Assembly (NCBI GenBank): GCA_015655225.1
Contig: JAATFK010000097.1
Location: 1-6,519, forward strand
Direction: 5' to 3'
DNA length: 6,519 bases
Source: Solirubrobacterales bacterium
Lineage (GTDB): Bacteria > Actinomycetota > Thermoleophilia > Solirubrobacterales > Solirubrobacteraceae
Every line of letters begins with the position of its first letter. Positions within the stretch are counted from its first letter, which is position 1. Position numbers and translations under genes: made by a program. Below are positions 1 to 5,999 of the stretch, one piece after another. The notes beneath the pieces were generated by a model that was not told where the DNA came from, searched no databases, and saw only the letters and a list, made by a program, of their open reading frames with translations.

Positions 1-992
1 GTCGCGCCGCTGACCTTCAGCGTCGCGAGCACCTGCGGCACCGGGACCATGCTCCCGTAGAAGACGCCGAGCGCCTGCCAGCCGAGCGAGCGCAGCTTGA
101 ACGTCCCGGCCTCGGTGGCCCGCACGAGCACGTCGGCGCGGCCGCCCGGCGGGATCTCCAGGATCTCCTGGGCGGCCGGCTTCGGCAGCGTGTTGCCGTC
201 GATCCCGACCACGACGAGCGGCTGGCCGTCGAGCCGCAGGCGCAGGAACACCGAGGCGGTGTTGAGGAGCCGCCAGCGCTGCGTCTCGCCAGTCGTCATC
301 TCCGCCTGCGGCTGGTAGCGCGCGTTGACGAGCGTGACCTGGTTGCTGAGCGAGCTGGCGTCGGCGTCGACGACTCTGCCGTCGACCACCTGCGTCTGAC
401 TCATGATCAACGATCGCTCCCGCAGCCCCGCGATGCCCGGCACGCGATCGATTTTCCCCCGCACGATCAGCAGCCCGAAGAGGCCCGCGAAGACCTGGTT
501 GTCGGTCAGCATGTGGCGGTGGGCGTGGTACCAGAAGGTCCCGCCCGGATGGTCGGCCGGGAGCTTGTAGCGGTACTGGTACTGGTCGCCCGGCTCGATC
601 TCGATCAGCACGTCGTCGGACGGCTGGTTCGGCGAGACGTGCAGCCCGTGGGTGTGGAGGTTCGTCGGCTGGTCGACGTCGTTGGTGAGCAGGACCGCCA
701 GCTCGTCGCCGGCGTGGACCTCGAACGTCGGGCCCGGGTAGCTGCTCTCGTAGGTCATCGCTCTGGCGGGGGCGTCGGCGATCGCCACCTCGGTCTCGGC
801 GACGACGAGCTTCGTCGCCAGCTCCCCGTTTCTGCTCGCGCGCACCTCGGGCTCGGGGAAGGTCGTCGCGTCGTCGGTCGCCGACCACGCCCGGTCGGCG
901 ACGAACGCGCCCGAGCCCAGCAGCACGAGGCCGCCGGCGGCGACGCTGCCGCGGGTCAGCAGCTCGCGCCGGCTGATCGATCCATCGCTCAT
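1..992 (-). CDS. Multicopper oxidase, Tat-exported (3' end outside window)
   Basis: Reading leftward from ATG at 992-990 gives 330 uninterrupted codons to the window edge, so the C-terminus is missing. Residues 7-32 are a twin-arginine signal (SRRELL followed by a hydrophobic Ala/Gly/Leu stretch), which predicts export of a folded, metal-loaded enzyme. The first cupredoxin domain carries the copper ligand motifs HTHGLH (H113, H115) and WYHAHRH (H156, H158), the first two of the four His clusters that hold the trinuclear copper site of laccase/CueO/bilirubin-oxidase enzymes. A second cupredoxin domain follows from about residue 190. The type 1 copper ligands and the last two His clusters would lie in the missing part. 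The family couples one-electron oxidation of phenols, metal ions or similar substrates to reduction of oxygen to water; the substrate cannot be told here. The start is fixed by the ATGA overlap with the upstream lipoprotein gene, implying one transcript and coupled translation. Confidence 0.93.
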   Translation of the reverse strand, partial: MSDGSISRRELLTRGSVAAGGLVLLGSGAFVADRAWSATDDATTFPEPEVRASRNGELATKLVVAETEVAIADAPARAMTYESSYPGPTFEVHAGDELAVLLTNDVDQPTNLHTHGLHVSPNQPSDDVLIEIEPGDQYQYRYKLPADHPGGTFWYHAHRHMLTDNQVFAGLFGLLIVRGKIDRVPGIAGLRERSLIMSQTQVVDGRVVDADASSLSNQVTLVNARYQPQAEMTTGETQRWRLLNTASVFLRLRLDGQPLVVVGIDGNTLPKPAAQEILEIPPGGRADVLVRATEAGTFKLRSLGWQALGVFYGSMVPVPQVLATLKVSGA

Positions 993-1498
993 GACTTCGC
1001 CTTCCCGATCGTCACGGTTCTGGTGGTCGTCGCCGATCTCCCGGCGCGCCAGCGGATCGTCACCGTGTGGGAGCTCCCCGGCGCGCACGCGAAGACGATC
1101 GTCACGCCGATCCCGTCGGCCTTGCCGGCGGGGACCGCGAACGGCAGCGCTCTGCGGATCCCCTGGTGCAGGACTCTGCCGTCGAGGGCGACGGTCAGCT
1201 TGGTGGCGGACGGCACGCTCCAGCCGATCGTCGCCTGCGCCTGCCCCGGATGCGCCGGCAGGCACCAGTACCTGCGCGGGGCGGCGAACTGCACGACCCG
1301 CGGCGCGCCGGCGCGCAGCGCGCGGACCGGCGTCGCCGCGACCTTCGGCGGTCCGCTGGCGGGGATCGTGCTCCCTCCCGCCCCGACGCCACCGGCGGCG
1401 GCGGAGCCGGGGTCGCTGCTGCCGCACGCGGCGAGCGACAGCGCGCAGCCAACGGCGGCGGCGCACAGGAGGACGGGAGCGGCGGTGAGCGAGGCCAA
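989..1498 (-). CDS. Small lipoprotein with Ig-like domain, coupled to the multicopper oxidase
   Basis: I chose the TTG at 1498-1496 as start (169 aa). A purine-rich GGAAGGA lies 5 nt upstream, and translation there opens directly into a signal peptide (MASLTAAPVLL...) ending in the lipobox LAAC, with lipidated Cys25. An ATG at 1597 in the same frame would add 33 residues of Arg/Pro-rich, non-signal-like sequence, so I reject it. After a Gly/Ala/Ser linker (about 27-50) comes a beta-rich domain (about 66-165) with alternating hydrophobic strands, a conserved-looking W93, an LDG turn at 105-107 and two cysteines, C79 and C138, placed like an Ig-fold disulfide. I do not recognise a named family; similar single Ig-like lipoproteins are common in high-GC actinobacteria. 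The gene overlaps the oxidase by ATGA, so the protein may assist, anchor or deliver substrate or copper to it, which is inference. There is no Met- or His-rich copper-binding segment. Confidence 0.85.
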   Translation of the reverse strand: MASLTAAPVLLCAAAVGCALSLAACGSSDPGSAAAGGVGAGGSTIPASGPPKVAATPVRALRAGAPRVVQFAAPRRYWCLPAHPGQAQATIGWSVPSATKLTVALDGRVLHQGIRRALPFAVPAGKADGIGVTIVFACAPGSSHTVTIRWRAGRSATTTRTVTIGKAKS

Positions 1499-1503
1499 GA
1501 TCG

Positions 1504-1510
1504 TCCTTCC
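1504..1510 (-). promoter_or_regulatory. Ribosome binding site deciding the TTG start of the lipoprotein
   Basis: On the minus strand GGAAGGA ends 5 nt before the TTG at 1498. It is the clearest Shine-Dalgarno-like sequence in this intergenic region and supports the unusual start codon over the upstream ATG at 1597. Confidence 0.6.
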
Positions 1511-1573
1511 GAACGGCAGTCGGGGGCGTGGCGCACGCGGATCATCCCATTGTCGGCAGCGGCCCACACGGCC

Positions 1574-1601
1574 TTGACTTATGTGACTCTCAGGCAATGC
1601 T
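1574..1601 (+). promoter_or_regulatory. Candidate -35/-10 promoter upstream of the TetR gene
   Basis: TTGACT (1574-1579, five of six matches to TTGACA) is followed after 16 bp by AATGCT (1596-1601, which keeps the A at position 2 and the final T). TGACT is repeated 9 bp further on (1575-1579 and 1584-1588). This would start a transcript near 1608 with a leader of about 30 nt containing AGGGTGG as ribosome binding site. It competes with the leaderless interpretation at 1626-1631. Confidence 0.3.
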
Positions 1602-1607
1602 CCGCAA
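1578..1607 (-). promoter_or_regulatory. Candidate promoter for the lipoprotein-oxidase operon
   Basis: On the minus strand TTGCGG (1607-1602) and CATAAG (1583-1578) are separated by 18 bp, a -35/-10 pair with three and four consensus matches. Transcription would begin near 1570, leaving a leader of about 70 nt before the TTG start. This is the only stretch upstream that is not strongly GC-rich. It overlaps the forward TTGACT of the divergent TetR gene, so one bound regulator could block both directions. The matches are weak and no experiment supports them. Confidence 0.3.
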
Positions 1608-1625
1608 GGGCGTGGAAAGGTGAGT

Positions 1626-1637
1626 TAGGGTGGTGGG
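1626..1637 (+). promoter_or_regulatory. TANNNT -10 box for leaderless transcription of the TetR gene
   Basis: TAGGGT at 1626-1631 is followed by 6 nt and then ATG at 1638. A -10 box 6-7 nt from the start codon places the transcription start at or next to the A of ATG, the usual arrangement for leaderless actinobacterial mRNAs. The same layout appears upstream of 3850 and 6000 in this window. The AGGGTGG here could instead be read as a Shine-Dalgarno sequence, so the two readings are not fully separable. Confidence 0.45.
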
Positions 1638-2282
1638 ATGGAACGCTCGACGTCGGCTGTCGCGCTCTCCCGGGAGCGGATCATCACGGAGGCCCTGGCG
1701 CTCGCAGACGAGCAGGGGCTGCACGGCGTCTCGATGCAGCAGGTCGCCAGACGCCTCGGCGTTGGCACGATGACGCTCTACACGTACGTGAGCGGCAAGG
1801 ACGACATGCTCGACGGGATGGCCACGTGCGCGCACGGCATGATCGAGCTGCCGCCTCCGGGCCTCGGCTGGGAGGACACGGTCCGCATGATGGCGCGGTC
1901 GCTGCGCTCCGCGAGCCAGCGTCATCCCGCCCTCGTCGGGCTGATGATCACGCGCACCCCGAGCAGCATCGTCGCGCTCGAGCCGCTGGAGAGGCTGCTG
2001 GCAGCGCTGCGCGGCGCCGGCTTCTGCGACCGCGACGTGGTCCAGGCCGCGCACCTGATGTGGGGCGGGCTGACCGGCCTGCTGATCGCCGAGCAGACGG
2101 GCGTCTTCGGCCGCCCACGCGGGCTCGACGGGATCGACATCATCGAGCTGACCGGCCGCCTGCCGAACGTCGTGCAGCTCGCGCCGCTGCTCTACGCGAG
2201 CGCGCCGTCCGACTTCGAGGACGCCGTCGAGATCGTGATCGACGGGCTCGTCGGGCGCCTGCGGCACGCCGAGCGCGTCTGA
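1638..2282 (+). CDS. TetR-family transcriptional regulator
   Basis: This is a 214-aa protein, the normal length for a TetR-type one-component repressor. The N-terminal helix-turn-helix spans about residues 10-57: LSRERIITEAL, then VSMQQVARRLGVG, then the recognition helix around TMTLYTYV (44-51), followed by the KDDMLDGM boundary helix typical of the subgroup with a TetR_C_1-type ligand domain. Residues 60-210 form the helical ligand-binding and dimerisation half, with a hydrophobic helix containing LMWGGLTGLL. The ATG at 1638 is chosen because the preceding TAGGGT/AGGGTGG fits either a leaderless or a leadered start and the HTH begins at the usual distance. The gene diverges from the lipoprotein/multicopper oxidase operon over a 139-bp gap, the classic position for a repressor of its neighbour and itself. 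It converges with the sugar dehydrogenase gene. The ligand is unknown. Confidence 0.93.
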   Translation: MERSTSAVALSRERIITEALALADEQGLHGVSMQQVARRLGVGTMTLYTYVSGKDDMLDGMATCAHGMIELPPPGLGWEDTVRMMARSLRSASQRHPALVGLMITRTPSSIVALEPLERLLAALRGAGFCDRDVVQAAHLMWGGLTGLLIAEQTGVFGRPRGLDGIDIIELTGRLPNVVQLAPLLYASAPSDFEDAVEIVIDGLVGRLRHAERV

Positions 2283-2298
2283 GCGCCCCGGCGCCTCA
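2280..2298. terminator. Hairpin between convergent genes, stop codon to stop codon
   Basis: The 19-nt segment starts with the TGA of the TetR gene and ends with the complement of the TGA of the dehydrogenase gene. Apart from one bulged C it folds as TGAG-CGC against GCG-CTCA, with a further C-G pair closing a small CCCG-like loop. There is no T-run on either side, as is common for GC-rich actinobacteria. It could stop or slow polymerase from both directions, but the stem is short. Confidence 0.4.
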
Positions 2299-3783
2299 GC
2301 CGCCCGGGCCGATGCGGTAGACCGCCCCGGCCTGGTCGTCGGTCACGTAGAGCGCGCCGTCGGGGCCGGGGACGGCGTCGACCGGGCGTCCCCAGCGGTC
2401 CCCGCTCGGGAGCTGGAAGCCGCTGACGAGCGCGACCTGCGTGCCGAGCGTGTGCTTCGACGTGCTCCAGGGGAACCAGGCAACCGCGGGCGCGCGCGGC
2501 GGATGGCGGTTCCAGGAGCCGTGCAGCGCCAGCACGGCGCCGCCCTGGAACGCCTTCGGCGCGGTCGTGCCCTCGAGGAAGTGCAGGCCGAGCGGGGCGC
2601 TGTGCGCCGGCACGCCGCGGTCGATCCGCGGCAGCTTCGCGCAGTCGAGCACACGGCCGCCGGGGTTGTTGTGCGCGTCGGGCGTGAAGGCCGGGTGGTC
2701 GTAGTCGAGCGCGCTGCCGGGCTTCCCGGGATCGACGTCCGGATCGGGGTTGCAGAACGGCCAGCCGAGGTTGCGCCCCTGGCTCAGCTTCGCCAGCTCC
2801 TCCGTCGGGTGGTCGTTCACGTAGGCCGGGATCGTCTTCCCGAACGCGTTCGCGACGCTGCCGTAGGCGCGGTGGAACGGATAGAGGATGTTGTCGCGGT
2901 TGTTGACCGCGGTCCAGAGGCTGCCGTCGGGGTCGAACGAGAGCCCCTCGCCGTTGCAGATGCCGGTCGCGTAGATCGAGAGCTTCCCGCTGCCCGGCAC
3001 GACGTGGGCGATCGTGCCGCGCTGGGGGTGCATCTGCGAGTCGGCGACGCCGGCGTTGGTCGAGCTGGCGAGCGTGACGTAGAGCGAGTGGTCGGGGGCG
3101 ACGACGAGCGACTTGGCGCGGTGGACGTCGTCGCCGACCGGATCGGTGTCGGGCAGGCCGCCGACGACGGTCGTGCGCCGCGTCGGTCTGCCGTTCGCCC
3201 AGACGTAGCGGTCGACCTGGTCCGACTCGGCGACGTACAGCACCTCGGTCGAGCCGACGCGGTCGAAGGCCATCCCCTGCGGCTGCGTCAGGCCCTTCAG
3301 CAGCGTCGCGCCGGTGCCGGGCACCGCGCCGCCCGAGCGCGGCTTCAGCAGCGTGATCGTGCCGAGCGCCGGCTGGCTGACGAGCAGCTGGTGCTCCGGC
3401 GTCCAGGCCTCGAAGCGGGCGTTGTTCACGCGTGCCCAGACCTCGGCGCTCCAGCCCTTCGGGATCGTCAGCGTGCGCGGCGTGTCGAAGGGGGCGGCGC
3501 CGGTCCCCTGCGGGACGCGGAGCGTGACGGTCGCGAAGCGGACGCCGGCGGGGGCGGCGGCGGTGCTGGCCGCCGGCGCCGTGGAGGTGGTGGACGCGGT
3601 GCTCGTGGGGCTGGCCGCGCTCGTGCTCGTGCGCGGCGCGCTCGCGAGCGCCGTCGTCGGCGTGGCGGAGGAGTTGAGGGCGCCGGCGTCGCCGCTGCCG
3701 CCGCACGCGGCCAGCCCGAGCGCCGCCAGCAGCGCGCCGACGGCGGCGAGTCCGAGCGATCTCGGGTGCCTGCGCATCCCCAT
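2296..3783 (-). CDS. PQQ-dependent sugar/sorbosone dehydrogenase family lipoprotein
   Basis: From ATG 3783 the product is 495 aa. A second ATG two codons downstream (3777) is an equally good start; the longer frame upstream lacks signal-peptide character. Residues 3-27 are a lipoprotein signal (RRHPRS, hydrophobic core, LAAC lipobox, Cys27). A Ser/Thr/Ala/Pro linker follows to about residue 75. The rest is a six-bladed beta-propeller of the soluble glucose/aldose or L-sorbosone dehydrogenase type. Family signatures seen are QGMAFD with LYVAESDQVDRY, the GDDVHRAKSLVVAPDHSLYV blade, GEGLSFDPDGSLWTAVNNRD, NLGWPFCNPDPD, LALHGSWNRHPP and a C-terminal GRPVDAVPGPDGALYVTDD blade. Such enzymes use bound pyrroloquinoline quinone to oxidise sugar aldehyde/hydroxyl groups outside the cytoplasm; some relatives have no proven cofactor, and no PQQ biosynthesis gene is in this window. 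Substrate is unknown. It diverges from the MarR gene by 66 bp and may share its control. Confidence 0.9.
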   Translation of the reverse strand: MGMRRHPRSLGLAAVGALLAALGLAACGGSGDAGALNSSATPTTALASAPRTSTSAASPTSTASTTSTAPAASTAAAPAGVRFATVTLRVPQGTGAAPFDTPRTLTIPKGWSAEVWARVNNARFEAWTPEHQLLVSQPALGTITLLKPRSGGAVPGTGATLLKGLTQPQGMAFDRVGSTEVLYVAESDQVDRYVWANGRPTRRTTVVGGLPDTDPVGDDVHRAKSLVVAPDHSLYVTLASSTNAGVADSQMHPQRGTIAHVVPGSGKLSIYATGICNGEGLSFDPDGSLWTAVNNRDNILYPFHRAYGSVANAFGKTIPAYVNDHPTEELAKLSQGRNLGWPFCNPDPDVDPGKPGSALDYDHPAFTPDAHNNPGGRVLDCAKLPRIDRGVPAHSAPLGLHFLEGTTAPKAFQGGAVLALHGSWNRHPPRAPAVAWFPWSTSKHTLGTQVALVSGFQLPSGDRWGRPVDAVPGPDGALYVTDDQAGAVYRIGPGG

Positions 3784-3836
3784 TAGTTCAGCACACGGGG
3801 CGACGCGGGAGGCGACGTGTCTCCTTGCACCGTTGA

Positions 3837-3849
3837 TACCTTTCCAACC
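3837..3849 (+). promoter_or_regulatory. TANNNT -10 box for leaderless transcription of the MarR-MFS operon
   Basis: TACCTT (3837-3842) is followed by exactly 7 nt and ATG at 3850. No purine-rich ribosome binding site stands in front of this ATG, which favours a leaderless transcript. No good -35 is seen 17 bp upstream. The 66-bp gap also has to hold the promoter of the divergent dehydrogenase gene, for which I see no convincing elements. Confidence 0.45.
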
Positions 3850-4344
3850 ATGCAAGCGATTCACGCGACCCCCGAGCAGCTCGCCGACCAGCTGCTGAGC
3901 TTCATGACGCGCTGCGGCGGCCTGAGCCACGGCAACGTGCTGAACGCGGTCCTCGAGCTGGAGCTGACGATCCCGCAGCTGCGCGTCCTCTTCTCACTTC
4001 AGCAGAGCGGGCGCCCGACCGCGCTGCATGAGCTGGCGAGCGAGACCGGCCTGTCGCTCGCGGGCGCCAGCCGCACGGTCGACGTGCTCGCGCGGGCCGG
4101 CTTCGTCACGCGGCGCGAGGACGAGCACGACCGGCGGGTCAAGCGCATCGCCCTCTCCGCCGCCGGCCAGGCGACGATCGACCGCCTCACCGCCTCCCGC
4201 CTGGAAGGACTGCGCGGACTCGCCGAGCAGCTGACCGCGACCGAGCGCGACGCGCTCGCCGGCGCGATCGCTGCCGTGCTGGAGCGCACGTCCGAGGAGC
4301 CCGGCCTCGCGGCCACCGAGGCACCGGTGGAGGCGGTCGCATGA
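3850..4344 (+). CDS. MarR-family transcriptional regulator of the efflux operon
   Basis: From ATG 3850 the protein is 164 aa, normal for MarR. A GTG at 3817 in frame would add 11 residues but overlaps the proposed promoter, so ATG is preferred. Residues 8-38 form the N-terminal dimerisation helix. The winged helix-turn-helix lies at about 40-103: LTIPQLRVLFSL, the helix LHELASETG, the recognition helix SLAGASRTVDVLARAGFV and the beta-wing TRREDEHDRRVKRIALS with its charged DRR tip. Helices 105-150 complete the dimer interface; the last dozen residues are Ala/Glu/Pro-rich. MarR proteins usually repress a neighbouring exporter or redox gene and release DNA on binding phenolics or upon oxidation. 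C22 is the only cysteine in the chain. The stop codon overlaps the transporter start (ATGA, 4341-4344), so regulator and pump are co-translated, the emrR-emrB style of layout. Confidence 0.93.
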   Translation: MQAIHATPEQLADQLLSFMTRCGGLSHGNVLNAVLELELTIPQLRVLFSLQQSGRPTALHELASETGLSLAGASRTVDVLARAGFVTRREDEHDRRVKRIALSAAGQATIDRLTASRLEGLRGLAEQLTATERDALAGAIAAVLERTSEEPGLAATEAPVEAVA

Positions 4345-5912
4345 GCGCCACCGAGGGCCGCGCGGCCCGCAACGGCTTCGACCGCACGCTGACGACGATC
4401 TCGGTCGTCGTGATCCTCGGCTCGATGATGTCGATCCTCGACACGACGATCGTCAACGTCGCGATCGACAGCCTCGCCCGCGACTTCCACACCTCGCTGG
4501 CGACGATCCAGTGGGTCTCGACCGGTTACCTGCTCGCGCTCGCGACCGTCATCCCGCTGACCGGCTGGGCCGCCGACCGCTTCGGCACCAAGCGCCTCTA
4601 CATCATGTCGATCGTCCTCTTCGTGGTCGGCTCGGCGGCCGCCGGCGCCGCCTGGTCGGCCGGCTCGCTGATCGGCTTCCGCGTCCTCCAGGGGCTCGGC
4701 GGCGGGATGATCATGCCGGCCGGCATGACGATCCTCACGCAGGCCGCCGGCCCGAGACGGGTCGGGCGCGTGATGAGCGTCGTCGGCGTGCCGATGATGC
4801 TGGGGCCGATCATCGGCCCGATCCTCGGCGGCTGGCTCGTCGACGACATCTCGTGGCGCTGGATCTTCTACGTCAACGTGCCGATCGGCGCGCTTGCGCT
4901 GTTCGCCGCGATCCGCTTCCTGCCGACCGACCAGCCGCAGCCGACGCAGCGACTCGACTTCCTCGGGCTGGCGCTGCTCTCCCCCGGCCTCGCCGCGTTC
5001 GTCTACGGGCTCGCGAAGACGACCTCGGGCGGCGGCATCGGCTCGGCGCAGGCGCTCGTGCCGATGGCGGCCGGCCTCGTGCTCGTCGCCGGCTTCGTCT
5101 GGCACTCGCTGCACACGGCGAACCCGCTGCTCGACGTGCGCCTGTTCAGAAACCGGACGCTGACCGCCTCGGCGCTGACGACCTTCTTCTTCGGGACCGC
5201 GTTCTTCGGCGCGATGCTGCTGTTCCCGCTCTACTACCAGACCGTGCGGGGCGAATCGGCGCTCGTCGCCGGCCTGCTGCTCGCGCCGCAGGGGATCGGC
5301 GCGGTCATCACGATGCCGATCGCGGGACGGATGGTCGACCGCGTCGGACCCGGCCGTGTCGTGCTCGTCGGCGTCACGCTCGTGATCGTCGGGATGCTCG
5401 CCTTCGGCACGGTCGACGCCGGCACCTCCTACGTGCTGCTGGGCGCCGCCCTGCTCGTGATGGGGATGGGGATGGGCGCGACGATGATGCCGGCGATGTC
5501 GGCCGCCTACCAGACGCTGGAGCGGTCCGCGATCGCCCGCGCGACCACCGTCCTCAACATCGTCATGCGGGTCGGCGGCTCGATCGGCACCGCGCTGCTC
5601 GCGGTCGTGCTCCAGCACGAGCTGACCGGCGGGCTGCCGGCCGGCTCCGGCAGCGGGATCGGCGCGGCGGCGAGCCTCTCGCCGAGCGCGCGGGCGGCGG
5701 TCGCGCCGCAGATCGCGACGGCGTTCTCGCACACCTTCCGCTGGTCGCTCGTGCTGCTCGCGCTCGCGCTGCTGCCGGCGCTGCTGCTGCCGCGCCACCG
5801 GCCGGCGACGCCACCGGCTGGGCCCGGCGGGCCGGATGGCGCGCCCGGCGCGTCGCCCGGCGCGGACGGCGACGAGGCGGACCCGATCGAGCCGGTCGTC
5901 GTCGGCGCCTGA
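4341..5912 (+). CDS. MFS multidrug efflux transporter, DHA2 (EmrB/QacA) family
   Basis: This 523-aa integral membrane protein has the length and hydrophobic pattern of the 14-helix drug:H+ antiporters. Visible motifs are LDTTIVNVAI in TM1 with D34 (motif D1), GWAADRFGTKR at 75-85 between TM2 and TM3 (motif A), RVLQGLGGGMIMP at 114-126 (motif B) and the antiporter signature around GVPMMLGPIIGPILGG at 149-164 (motif C), followed by SWRWIFYVNVPIG. A second motif-A-like AGRMVDRVGPGRV follows in the C-terminal half. The tail after about residue 485 is a cytosolic Pro/Gly/Asp-rich extension without predicted structure. The family expels hydrophobic or cationic compounds using the proton gradient; the actual substrate is not deducible. 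The gene is the second of a MarR-MFS operon with a 4-nt overlap and probably depends on coupled translation. No membrane-fusion (EmrA) partner is next to it. It ends just before a strong hairpin. Confidence 0.95.
   Translation: MSATEGRAARNGFDRTLTTISVVVILGSMMSILDTTIVNVAIDSLARDFHTSLATIQWVSTGYLLALATVIPLTGWAADRFGTKRLYIMSIVLFVVGSAAAGAAWSAGSLIGFRVLQGLGGGMIMPAGMTILTQAAGPRRVGRVMSVVGVPMMLGPIIGPILGGWLVDDISWRWIFYVNVPIGALALFAAIRFLPTDQPQPTQRLDFLGLALLSPGLAAFVYGLAKTTSGGGIGSAQALVPMAAGLVLVAGFVWHSLHTANPLLDVRLFRNRTLTASALTTFFFGTAFFGAMLLFPLYYQTVRGESALVAGLLLAPQGIGAVITMPIAGRMVDRVGPGRVVLVGVTLVIVGMLAFGTVDAGTSYVLLGAALLVMGMGMGATMMPAMSAAYQTLERSAIARATTVLNIVMRVGGSIGTALLAVVLQHELTGGLPAGSGSGIGAAASLSPSARAAVAPQIATAFSHTFRWSLVLLALALLPALLLPRHRPATPPAGPGGPDGAPGASPGADGDEADPIEPVVVGA
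5459..5476 (+). repeat. Three tandem GATGGG hexamers inside the MFS gene
   Basis: Three perfect copies of GATGGG encode most of the alternating Met-Gly run at residues 374-379, within a predicted C-terminal transmembrane helix. The unit is a multiple of three, so copy-number change would add or remove Met-Gly pairs without breaking the frame. Confidence 0.7.
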
Positions 5913-5926
5913 GCGCGGCCGCGCCG

Positions 5927-5949
5927 TCCCGGGCCTCCCCCGCCCGGGA
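5927..5949 (+). terminator. Factor-independent-like hairpin after the MFS gene
   Basis: A perfect 8-bp stem, TCCCGGGC (5927-5934) and GCCCGGGA (5942-5949), encloses a 7-nt loop CTCCCCC and lies 15 nt after the transporter stop codon. It is followed by GTTC rather than a T-run. Position and stability fit termination of the MarR-MFS transcript. A separate 12-bp palindrome, GCGCGGCCGCGC, sits just before it at 5913-5924. Confidence 0.6.
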
Positions 5950-5986
5950 GTTCACCGGAGCTTTCCAGGAGGGGCCGAGAAGCCAC

Positions 5987-5999
5987 TAGGCTGCGACCG
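5987..5999 (+). promoter_or_regulatory. TANNNT -10 box upstream of the deacetylase leader ORF
   Basis: TAGGCT (5987-5992) stands 7 nt before the ATG at 6000, the same spacing as in front of the MarR gene. It lies downstream of the hairpin that closes the MFS operon, so the deacetylase appears to have its own promoter. No clear -35 element is visible. Confidence 0.45.

Noticed and set aside
372..1185. A 14-bp exact repeat (372-385 and 1172-1185) in the oxidase and lipoprotein genes
   Set aside because: Both copies encode Asp-Gly-Arg-Val in unrelated protein contexts with the region's preferred codons; this is best explained by coincidence.
1526..1538. GCGTG-GCG-CACGC palindrome as a TetR operator
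   Set aside because: It is short, made only of the locally common GC words, and lies in the predicted leader near the lipoprotein start rather than at either promoter.
513..1577. Forward 354-codon open frame opposite the oxidase and lipoprotein genes
   Set aside because: It is composed of Arg/Val/Gly-rich sequence with no recognisable domain, and it runs across two well-supported genes and their overlap.
1499..1597. N-terminal extension of the lipoprotein to an ATG at 1597
   Set aside because: The added 33 residues are Arg/Pro-rich and would bury the signal peptide; the TTG at 1498 has a good ribosome binding site and starts the signal peptide directly.
2452..3786. Long forward open frame opposite the sugar dehydrogenase, and a long minus-strand frame at 2192-3706
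   Set aside because: Both give Arg/Ala/Gly/Val-rich sequence without motifs, while the minus frame ending at 2296 carries a lipoprotein signal and the dehydrogenase signatures.
3793..3820. ACACG (3793-3797) and CGTGT (3816-3820) inverted repeat, plus a direct GGCGACG repeat, in the MarR/dehydrogenase gap as a MarR operator
   Set aside because: The arms are only 5 bp with an 18-bp spacer, unlike typical MarR sites, and similar short matches are expected by chance in GC-rich DNA.
3999..5798. A 599-codon open frame on the minus strand across the MFS and part of the MarR gene
   Set aside because: The product is an Arg/Asp/His/Gln-rich low-complexity chain with no domain, as expected when a GC-rich gene is read on its opposite strand. 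The forward frame encodes a clear transporter.
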